Source of the DNA: Pelorhabdus rhamnosifermentans
GTDB lineage: Bacteria; Bacillota; Negativicutes; UMGS1260
Direction of reading: 5' to 3'
Length of the DNA: 37,022 bases
Assembly: GCF_018835585.1 (NCBI RefSeq)
Contig: NZ_JAHGVE010000033.1
Coordinates: forward strand, 1-37,022
The notes below the pieces were generated by a model. It ran no database searches. It had not been told where the DNA came from and was given only the letters and a program-made list of their open reading frames with translations. The position numbers and the translations under genes are program-made. Of the stretch, positions 21,596 through 27,120 are shown one piece after another. Numbering within the stretch: position 1 is the first letter of the stretch; every line of letters begins with the position of its first letter.

Positions 21596-21748
21596 ATGAA
21601 GGATTTATCAAATAAAATTAGAGTTTTACGTGAAAATCTGGCGAGAATGGGTATGGAGAAGGGACTTAGACATTCCGATGTATTGGAACTGAGTCAGCAA
21701 TTAGATATCCTTATTGTTAAATATCAATTGAATAGGTGCAATAGGTAG
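21596..21748 (+). CDS. Spo0E-like aspartyl-phosphate phosphatase
   Basis: A 50-residue protein with the Spo0E-family core KGLRHSDVLELSQQLDILIV: a helical hairpin with the SQxLD signature. Family members dephosphorylate Spo0A~P and delay sporulation. Start: GAAAGGTGA. Expression appears vegetative, from an extended -10 (TGTGG-TATTAT, 21550-21557). A second copy is at 23463. It is about 35 residues shorter than B. subtilis Spo0E, a normal size for YnzD/YisI-type members. Confidence 0.85.
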   Translation: MKDLSNKIRVLRENLARMGMEKGLRHSDVLELSQQLDILIVKYQLNRCNR

Positions 21749-21891
21749 GAATTTATTTTCTTTTGCCGGAAATTGTACAAAAGTGGTAAATAGGAAATAT
21801 CTTTGTGAAGATAGCGATAACTTCGTGGAAAATATTGCTGGAAAAATAGAAAAGAAAGACATCGCTTTTTACTTATAATGAAGGTAACATT

Positions 21892-22026
21892 ATGGATAAC
21901 AGAGCGATTTTCTTTATTGGAAGAAGTTGAGTATCTAAAAGGAAAATTAGTGAAGTTGTTAGTGAAGCGATTCGGGCGAGTCAAGCATTTAGAAATAAGC
22001 TGGAAGAATATAACGATTTAAAGTAA
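21892..22026 (+). pseudogene. small gene with in-frame UGA
   Basis: ATG at 21892 follows GAAGGTAAC. The frame reads MDNRAIFFIGRS, TGA (21928-21930), then VSKRKISEVVSEAIRASQ and AFRNKLEEYNDLK to TAA at 22024. The post-stop half is clearly protein-like and helical and lies in the same frame, so a nonsense mutation is likely. No hairpin suitable for selenocysteine insertion follows the UGA. Confidence 0.5.
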
Positions 22027-22030
22027 GTCA

Positions 22031-22057
22031 TTGAGAGCCTTCGAGGTTCTTTTTTTC
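22031..22057 (+). terminator. terminator after the 21892 gene
   Basis: AGAGCCT pairs with AGGTTCT (one G-U) over a TCG loop, followed by seven T. Confidence 0.75.
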
Positions 22058-22070
22058 GTGAGTCTAAGGG

Positions 22071-22140
22071 ATGCGTCAAAGCCGAGGAAAGATGCATCAA
22101 AAAATAAAGAATGCATCTAAATTAAAGAGAAAGATGCATC
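22071..22140. repeat. four ATGCRTC repeats spaced about 21 bp
   Basis: ATGCGTC at 22071 and ATGCATC at 22092, 22111 and 22134; spacings are 21, 19 and 23 bp, each about two helical turns. Two copies extend to the palindrome GATGCATC. They lie between two converging genes. Confidence 0.55.
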
Positions 22141-22161
22141 CTAAAAATATAGTCGATTTTT

Positions 22162-22371
22162 TTACCACCAAAGATGGTTGAAGAAAGGGCATCCTAATCC
22201 CCAGCAATGGTGATGGTGATGATAAGGGGAGTATGGATATGGGTAGTACACTACAGTAGGAGCCAATACAGTTGGAGCAGCCACAGCAGAAGCTACGGCA
22301 GGAGCCGCAGGAGGAGCTACAGGTGTTATAATTGTTGAGGGGATCACAACTGCCTGACGATAGTATGGCAT
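22162..22371 (-). CDS. Ala/Pro-rich, His-tailed probable spore-surface protein
   Basis: A 69-residue protein. GAGAGGAAGAG precedes the ATG. Composition is striking: IITPVAPPAAPAVASAVAAP in the middle, a Tyr/Pro segment (VVYYPYPYSPY), five consecutive His, then CWGLGCPFFNHLWW. Tyr-, Pro- and His-rich low-complexity proteins of this kind are common in spore coats. An exact sigma-K-type promoter upstream (22401-22428) supports mother-cell expression. Identity as a coat protein is inference. Confidence 0.72.
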   Translation of the reverse strand: MPYYRQAVVIPSTIITPVAPPAAPAVASAVAAPTVLAPTVVYYPYPYSPYHHHHHCWGLGCPFFNHLWW

Positions 22372-22400
22372 TTATACTCTTCCTCTCTAATTTTTTAGTA

Positions 22401-22428
22401 TATATTATGTAACAGAAGTAATTTTAGT
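22401..22428 (-). promoter_or_regulatory. sigma-K-like promoter of the 22371 gene
   Basis: Minus strand: AC (22427-22428), 17 bp, CATAATATA (22401-22409), exact match to AC-N16/17-CATANNNTA, 30 bp before the start codon. Confidence 0.65.
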
Positions 22429-22630
22429 TCTTACATAAATCCAATGTTTCAATAGGAAAGTGCGATGGAGCAAAGTGATAGCCGTGGAAGTCGTCGGGAT
22501 TTAACGAATTCTATGGCAACATTGGCATTCGGTATAGCGTAGCTGGATGTTACGCATCGATGATACAGTTTTGAAACTTCTACTCTGACTGCAGTGGCTG
22601 GGGTGGGGGATTATTGTTTTATAGAGCAGC

Positions 22631-22657
22631 ACCCATAACATTATACAGCATAGACTA
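22631..22657 (+). promoter_or_regulatory. sigma-K-like promoter of the 22705 gene
   Basis: AC (22631-22632), 16 bp, CATAGACTA (22649-22657). The sequence downstream (TGTTCCGATATCC) parallels that of the 11449 paralogue (TGTCCCGATATCC). The remainder of 22372-22704 holds only a degenerate GGCTGGGGTGGGGG hairpin near 22577. Confidence 0.65.
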
Positions 22658-22704
22658 TAATGTTCCGATATCCAAATCTTTGTTTAAAATAGGGAGGTGT
22701 TGTT

Positions 22705-22809
22705 ATGGGTTTTGGAGGCCGTGGTTTTGGAGGCAGTGGGATCATTATCATCATTATTATTTTGCTCCTGTTTTTTTGTTGCGGGGATAATGACTTTTCT
22801 AGTTGTTAA
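22705..22809 (+). CDS. 34-residue Gly-rich, single-TM small protein (paralogue)
   Basis: ATG follows AGGGAGGTG. MGFGGRGFGGSG, seven Ile, LLLFF, then CCGDNDFSSC. It is the same protein as the one at 11449 with six residues fewer in the Gly-rich and Cys part, and has the same type of sigma-K-like promoter. The two copies are 11 kb apart, one inside and one outside the integrated element. Confidence 0.75.
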   Translation: MGFGGRGFGGSGIIIIIIILLLFFCCGDNDFSSC

Positions 22810-22922
22810 TTAGTATTTTGCATCCATTTTTTAGGAGCGACTGACGAATGCGCAAATAGAATGGAATATCAAGCCTGTACTTAGCAAAATGTTAGGCTCA
22901 CAGAAATAACTATGCTGTGAAG

Positions 22923-22966
22923 ATAAAGTCCCTGTCTGGCCGCCGCGGCTGGGGTAGGGACTTTAT
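22923..22966 (+). terminator. terminator, GGGGTAGGG family
   Basis: ATAAAGTCCCT pairs with AGGGACTTTAT, and the inner arms GGCC/GGCTGGGG pair as well. It is the only terminator after the 22705 gene. Confidence 0.75.
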
Positions 22967-23003
22967 TAGTTTGAAGGTCATCAATGCTCAGATAAATGTG
23001 CAA

Positions 23004-23031
23004 TTGACATTATTTACCTTTATGGTATTAT
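23004..23031 (+). promoter_or_regulatory. sigma-A promoter of the 23075 gene
   Basis: Consensus TTGACA (23004-23009), 16 bp, extended -10 TGG-TATTAT (23026-23031). Confidence 0.8.
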
Positions 23032-23074
23032 ATTACAGTAAGCGTATTCAATAAAGCGGAGGTGATTTATAAAA

Positions 23075-23176
23075 ATGATACTCACATTTATAGTAGCAAT
23101 TTTGTTCGGGACCTTCATAGGATGGACTTTTATCAAGCCCAATACTTATCTAACGCTATGCCGGTTGTTGAAATAA
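23075..23176 (+). CDS. 33-residue single-TM small protein, family member 1
   Basis: ATG follows GGAGGTGAT. MILTFIVAILFGTFIGWTFI, then KPNTYLTLCRLLK: one membrane helix with two Gly and a Trp, followed by a short Tyr/Cys/Arg tail. The gene at 25362 encodes the same pattern. A sigma-A promoter and a terminator (23192-23238) bracket it. Confidence 0.72.
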   Translation: MILTFIVAILFGTFIGWTFIKPNTYLTLCRLLK

Positions 23177-23191
23177 GATGAGTTTTTAGGG

Positions 23192-23238
23192 AAATCTTCT
23201 AGCTTGGCTTAATCGCTGAGGGGGAGATTTTTTTTTGA
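23192..23238 (+). terminator. terminator of the 23075 gene
   Basis: AAATCTTCTAGC pairs imperfectly with GCTGAGGGGGAGATTT, followed by nine T in all. Confidence 0.75.
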
Positions 23239-23462
23239 TATTTGTATGGTAGATTATACTCGTAGCGTTGGTACGGTTTTTAGATAATCCGTTTTTATGT
23301 TTGAAAAGGGCATATTCTATGCGGGAAGTGAATTCAAAAAAAAGAAGGGTAGTATAGATTGGATAGAAAGTCCTGTTTATTAAAGCTGAGCAGGAAATTA
23401 TTTGGTTTTATCGAAATTTGTAAAAAAACAATATGATTCTAGGAAAATACAAAGGCGGTTCT

Positions 23463-23609
23463 ATGAATAAATTGTTAATAAAGATAGAATTATTGCGTCA
23501 TGTGATGCAGAGTTTAGGATTGAGGAAGGGAATTGACCATCCCGATGTGCTATTGATCAGTCAAAAACTTGATATGTTAATAAATGAATACTATAAGCGA
23601 ATTACATAG
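23463..23609 (+). CDS. Spo0E-like aspartyl-phosphate phosphatase (second copy)
   Basis: A 48-residue protein with the family core KGIDHPDVLLISQKLDMLIN then EYYK. SQxLD and the two-helix hairpin are conserved, so it is probably active on Spo0A~P. Start: AAAGGCGG. A terminator follows within 5 bp. It differs from the 21596 copy at many positions, so the duplication is old or the two were acquired separately. Confidence 0.85.
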   Translation: MNKLLIKIELLRHVMQSLGLRKGIDHPDVLLISQKLDMLINEYYKRIT

Positions 23610-23612
23610 TGG

Positions 23613-23642
23613 GCCGTCATGGTGAGACGGCTTTTATTTTTT
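23613..23642 (+). terminator. terminator of the second Spo0E-like gene
   Basis: GCCGTC pairs with GACGGC around ATGGTGA, followed by TTTTATTTTTTTT. Confidence 0.85.
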
Positions 23643-23666
23643 TTGTTGACAATTTTTTGCTTGAGA

Positions 23667-24386
23667 TTAATCAATTTCCTGCTTTTTTAGGTGCGGGCAA
23701 GCAGAAATGCACATGCCACATACCTGGAGCTTATTTGATATTTTAAGCTTTTCAAAATATTTTTCACATTTATTTACGTCTAGCCTTTGATCACGAGACT
23801 CTTCTTCGGAGAATAATCTTCCTCGAATGGCTTTTGCTGGGCAGGAATTGGTGCACTGGGTACATGAGCCGCAACGGTTATCCATGAGGGTCTTGTTTTC
23901 TTTAAAAGGAGCATCAGTGAGTACGGTTGTCCATCGTACAGCCGGACCGTAAGCCGGATTAATCAAAAGGCAGTTTTTTCCGATCCAGCCAAAACCCGCT
24001 AAACGCGCAATTAACTTATGCGAAACAGAAGCACAGACTCTAGTATTGTCGATACGTTCTGCTGCAGGGAGCGGCATTACATGATGACCATTTTTTTGAA
24101 TAACAGAACTTATTATAGAAGAAAATTGATCGAGCCGATCATTAATCACATCATAGGCATGTGTTTTATATTCAAGTATATTTTCATAGATGTCGCTGTT
24201 TTCTAATAAACGAATGATACTGACAGGCAATGCAATTCCGATTGATAATGCTCGTGGGTAGTCGTTCGCTATGTATCCGCCAATGCTACTGATCTCTTTC
24301 TTGTAACTTTCAATTCCGGCTACGCCAATAAAATCTATTCCGTGAAAATCTCCTAGCTGGTTTACTTTCTCAAATAAATTCATCAT
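23667..24386 (-). CDS. QueG-like double 4Fe-4S protein
   Basis: A 239-residue ferredoxin-type protein related to epoxyqueuosine reductase but shorter, without a HEAT-repeat C-terminus. The middle has GWIGKNCLLINPAYGPAVRW, as in QueG-like proteins. The end carries two clusters: CGSCTQCTNSCPAKAI with a later C, and CGMCISACPHL. In Firmicutes such short forms are often annotated as iron-sulfur epoxyqueuosine-reductase-like proteins with unproven substrates. Start: GAAAGGAAACT before the first of two ATG codons. Confidence 0.85.
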   Translation of the reverse strand: MMNLFEKVNQLGDFHGIDFIGVAGIESYKKEISSIGGYIANDYPRALSIGIALPVSIIRLLENSDIYENILEYKTHAYDVINDRLDQFSSIISSVIQKNGHHVMPLPAAERIDNTRVCASVSHKLIARLAGFGWIGKNCLLINPAYGPAVRWTTVLTDAPFKENKTLMDNRCGSCTQCTNSCPAKAIRGRLFSEEESRDQRLDVNKCEKYFEKLKISNKLQVCGMCISACPHLKKQEID

Positions 24387-24411
24387 AGTTTCCTTTCATT
24401 TTCGCTTACTG

Positions 24412-24440
24412 AGGCATTTGTAGAATGCCTTAATATTTTT
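24412..24440. terminator. weak hairpin upstream of the QueG-like gene
   Basis: AGGCATT pairs with AATGCCT, followed by TAATATTTTTTT. Nothing else is evident in 24387-24613. A 32-codon frame at 24614-24712 (MRNKDNNSFDYSDINLDIID) overlaps the next start but has only a distant AGGA. Confidence 0.45.
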
Positions 24441-24702
24441 TTATCTGAATAGTTTAAGTCTAAAAGCTAATGATAACCCTAACCATTAAATAATTTCATG
24501 GCAGGACAATCCCTCCTCTTTCGAAAAATTTACCTGATATAAGATAATTATATATGCTTTAATGACATAAAATGCAAGTGGATTTTTACGAGTTGGCAGG
24601 AATTTTATCTTTTATGAGAAATAAAGATAATAACAGTTTTGATTACAGTGACATCAATTTGGATATTATTGATGTAATAAAACATGCAAGGGGAATAGAA
24701 AA

Positions 24703-25176
24703 ATGGCAATAGAAGCGGTCAAAGATTATTTTAAACAATATGGCAGGGAAAAGGATATTTTAGAATTTGATGAATCGAGTGCAACTGTTGAGCTTGCAGC
24801 GCATGCGCTGAATGTTATTCCGGCACGGATTGCAAAGACACTTTCTTTTAAAAGCGAGAAAGGCTGTATCTTAGTTGTGACTGCGGGTGATGCAAAAGTG
24901 GACAACCGCAAGTTTAAGTCAGAGTTTGGAATTAAGGCGAAAATGTTATCACCCGAGGAGGTTCTTGATCTAACAGGTCATGCCGTAGGGGGAGTTTGCC
25001 CTTTTGGTATTAAAAATGAAGCAGTCAGCGTTTATGTAGATGTTTCATTAAAAAGGTTCGAAACGGTCTTTCCTGCCTGTGGCAGCAGCAATTCTGCCAT
25101 AGAATTAAGTTGTGATGAGTTATATCAATATGCGCAGGGCCTAAAATGGAGCGACGTTTGTAAAAATTGGGAATAA
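24703..25176 (+). CDS. YbaK/EbsC-family aminoacyl-tRNA deacylase
   Basis: A 157-residue protein of the YbaK/ProXp-type editing fold. Visible are VELAAHALNVIPARIAKTLS, the Lys of AKTL (usual catalytic Lys), GDAKVDNRKF, TGHAVGGVCPFGI and the terminal ACGSSNSAIEL. Family members hydrolyse mischarged Cys-tRNA(Pro) or related species. Shine-Dalgarno AAGGGGAATAG. It is a single gene; the next promoter starts 45 bp later. Confidence 0.92.
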   Translation: MAIEAVKDYFKQYGREKDILEFDESSATVELAAHALNVIPARIAKTLSFKSEKGCILVVTAGDAKVDNRKFKSEFGIKAKMLSPEEVLDLTGHAVGGVCPFGIKNEAVSVYVDVSLKRFETVFPACGSSNSAIELSCDELYQYAQGLKWSDVCKNWE

Positions 25177-25221
25177 TAATTCTGTTATTGTAGGCTTCAA
25201 CATAAATTTTAAGGAGAAAAG

Positions 25222-25330
25222 TTGTTTTTCTTATAAAATGGGTGTATACTTTATTAAAATAATTATATATGAAGTTCAATGTTGAACTTGTGTCACGAAA
25301 GTGGCATGAGTTTTTTGCTTTTTTATAATT
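25222..25330 (+). promoter_or_regulatory. promoter and terminator-containing leader of the 25362 gene
   Basis: TTGTTT (25222-25227), 17 bp, TATACT (25245-25250). The leader holds AAGTTCAA/TTGAACTT (25272-25289). It then has a full terminator: CTTGTGTCAC paired with GTGGCATGAG over a GAAA loop (25287-25310), followed by TTTTTTGCTTTTTT. The first hairpin shares CTT with the terminator's 5' arm, so the two may compete. Confidence 0.55.
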
Positions 25331-25361
25331 ATGGACAAATCAGTAGAAGGTGGCGTATGAA

Positions 25362-25478
25362 ATGATAGGGGCGTTAGTATTAGCAATCTTATTTGGATCT
25401 TTAATAGGGTGGGCTTTTATTAATCCTTATAATTATCAAGAACTTTGTCGACATTCTGATATAGATAATAAGGATTAA
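25362..25478 (+). CDS. 38-residue single-TM small protein, family member 2
   Basis: ATG follows AGAAGGTGG. MIGALVLAILFGSLIGWAFI, then NPYNYQELCRHSDIDNKD. It shares the AILFGxxIGWxFIxPxxYxxLCR pattern with the 23075 protein, with a longer acidic tail. A terminator follows at 25491. Confidence 0.72.
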   Translation: MIGALVLAILFGSLIGWAFINPYNYQELCRHSDIDNKD

Positions 25479-25490
25479 ATTACAAGTATA

Positions 25491-25531
25491 AATTCCCGAT
25501 CTCGGTTTAAGCCGGGGTAGGGAATTTTTTT
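25491..25531 (+). terminator. terminator, GGGGTAGGG family
   Basis: AATTCCCGATCTCGG pairs with CCGGGGTAGGGAATT (loop TTTAAG), followed by TTTTTTG. Confidence 0.85.
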
Positions 25532-25608
25532 GTTTAAATCTTACTTTTTTATCATGTTAACTTAACATAAGAATATAATACTATAGAGTTAAAAAATCAA
25601 AAGGAGTA

Positions 25609-25725
25609 GTGAATGTTACGGGAGCTACACCTCCACCGAATTTTCCACTGACTATTGCTAATCTCACAACAGAAGTGGCAATTAGTTTGGATTATATTGC
25701 CGCATTCCCTGTCGTAGTGGCGTAA
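25609..25725 (+). CDS. possible 38-residue peptide
   Basis: GTG at 25609 sits 2 nt after AAAAGGAG and opens MNVTGATPPPNFPLTIANLT, then TEVAISLDYIAAFPVVVA. An ATG at 25613 has better spacing but gives only 12 codons. A palindrome ATGTTAA-C-TTAACAT (25554-25568), a TATAAT (25574-25579) and a terminator (25736-25772) bracket it, so a transcription unit exists. Which frame is used is unsure. Confidence 0.4.
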   Translation: MNVTGATPPPNFPLTIANLTTEVAISLDYIAAFPVVVA

Positions 25726-25735
25726 TCTAAATCAT

Positions 25736-25772
25736 AACCCCCATCGCTAGTTAATGACAGGAGATGGGGGTT
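25736..25772 (+). terminator. terminator before the FMN riboswitch
   Basis: AACCCCCATC (25736-25745) pairs perfectly with GATGGGGGTT (25763-25772). Confidence 0.8.
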
Positions 25773-25788
25773 GTGATTTCAGGTATTG

Positions 25789-25817
25789 TTGACAACTTGA
25801 ATACCAACGTATACACT
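25789..25817 (+). promoter_or_regulatory. sigma-A promoter of riboswitch-ribB
   Basis: TTGACA (25789-25794), 17 bp, TACACT (25812-25817). Confidence 0.75.
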
Positions 25818-25828
25818 TACGTTAGTGA

Positions 25829-25971
25829 CTTATTCTCAGGGCGGGGTGAAAGTCCCCATCGGCGGTATCCCAGTGTTACTGGGGAGCCCGCGAGCGCTCT
25901 TCATTTTGGAGAGTTAGCAGAACTGGTGAAAGGCCAGTGCCGACGGTATAGTCCGGACTGAAGAGGATAAG
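25829..25971 (+). ncRNA. FMN riboswitch (RFN element)
   Basis: All conserved blocks are present: AGGGCGGGGTGAAAGTCCCC, CGGCGGTAT, GGAGCCCGCGAGCG, GCAGAACTGGTGAAAGGCCA, TGCCGACGGTATAGTCCGGA and GAAGAGGATAA. P1 pairs CTTATTCTC (25829-25837) with GAGGATAAG (25963-25971). It precedes ribB by about 100 nt. FMN would repress by sequestering the ribosome site or terminating, and I cannot tell which. Confidence 0.97.
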
Positions 25972-26073
25972 GCAGTCTGCCAATTGGTTTTGATTTCTGA
26001 ATTGAATAGCGAACTGTCTATTTCTTTGCCCTGATTCTGGTAAGTCCAACTAATTTTTAGGAGGAATTTTACT

Positions 26074-26718
26074 ATGAATCAAACTTTATTAACTCGATTT
26101 GGTCATTCTGCTCTTAGGGTGGAAAACGCTCTCCAAGCTTTACGGAACGGTCAGGGAATTTTAGTAACGGATGATGAAAACCGGGAAAACGAAGGCGATA
26201 TGTTCTTTGCAGCAGAGTCTTTGACAAATGAGCAAATGGCTATGCTTATTCGTGAGGGAAGCGGTATTGTTTGTTTATGTTTGCCGCCTGAACGAGCGCT
26301 GGCTTTAGATTTGCCGATGATGGTAGATGTCAATACAAGTAGTTTTCAAACGCCTTTTACTATATCCATTGAAGCGGCGAGCGGAGTCACTACCGGTGTT
26401 TCTGCTGCTGACAGGGTTGCGACAGTAAAAGCAGCTATTGCTGATCCTGCCCGACCGGAAGCGCTTCGGCATCCTGGTCATGTTTTTCCATTAAGGGCTA
26501 AGCAAGGCGGTGTGTTGGAACGCCAGGGACATACGGAGGCCAATGTAGATTTAATGCGACTTGCCGGACTCAAACCTTATGGTGTATTGTGTGAATTGAC
26601 TAATTGTGATGGTACGATGGCACGATTGCCGGAAATTATTACCTTTGCTGAGAAACATCATATGGTTGTAGTGACGGTTAATGATATTATTGCTTATCGA
26701 AAAAGCATGGGAAGATAA
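26074..26718 (+). CDS. ribB: 3,4-dihydroxy-2-butanone-4-phosphate synthase
   Basis: A 214-residue RibB that converts ribulose 5-phosphate to dihydroxybutanone phosphate and formate for riboflavin synthesis. The active-site [30 protein letters not shown]-type RHPGHVFPL and [10 protein letters not shown] are all present. It is a stand-alone enzyme of the E. coli type, down to the MNQTLL start, not the RibBA fusion usual in Firmicutes. Shine-Dalgarno TAGGAGG. Controlled by the FMN riboswitch upstream and closed by a long terminator. Confidence 0.96.
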   Translation: MNQTLLTRFGHSALRVENALQALRNGQGILVTDDENRENEGDMFFAAESLTNEQMAMLIREGSGIVCLCLPPERALALDLPMMVDVNTSSFQTPFTISIEAASGVTTGVSAADRVATVKAAIADPARPEALRHPGHVFPLRAKQGGVLERQGHTEANVDLMRLAGLKPYGVLCELTNCDGTMARLPEIITFAEKHHMVVVTVNDIIAYRKSMGR

Positions 26719-26732
26719 TGAGGAAATTAGCT

Positions 26733-26781
26733 AATAGAAAAAGCTTGCTTAAAACTTTGTTTTGAGCAAGCTTTTTCTATT
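26733..26781 (+). terminator. terminator of ribB
   Basis: AATAGAAAAAGCTTGCT..AAAAC pairs with GTTTT..AGCAAGCTTTTTCTATT, a stem of more than 20 bp that can act on both strands. From here to 27120 I see no gene, only AT-rich DNA upstream of prkA. Confidence 0.9.
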
Positions 26782-27120
26782 GTTTTGTCGTTGATCGTCT
26801 CGCACATACATATACTGGTTACTAGACCCTGATTTATCAGTTCCTAAAATTATATAAGTCCATCCTGAAATATAGTAGCTAATTTGATATTCGTATAGAA
26901 TTATAAATGATTTTTATGCCTTTTTTTTTAAAAAAGTATAGACTTATATCTTCGGATTTGATATAGTTATGAAAACAAATATCTTTATATAAAGGACATG
27001 TGTATACAAAGCATGTACAAAATTGTTTAATTTTCCGACTTTTGGAGAGAAAGAATCATTATTATTACTGGATTTAAGGAAAAAACGGGACTTTAATAGT
27101 ATACTAAAGGAGGAGAAAGT

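Noticed and set aside
21928-21975. Selenocysteine reading of the UGA at 21928
   Set aside because: No stable hairpin follows at SECIS distance, and no Sec-type redox motif surrounds it.
22071-22160. CRISPR-like array
   Set aside because: Repeat unit is only 7-8 bp with spacers of 11-16 bp; no cas genes in the window.
22465-22542. 25-codon frame MEQSDSRGSRRDLTNSMA with AGGAAAG upstream
   Set aside because: Ribosome site acceptable but too short, no terminator or conserved pattern to support it.
24614-24712. 32-codon frame overlapping the YbaK start
   Set aside because: Only a weak AGGA 11 nt upstream; coupling to ybaK is possible but unsupported.
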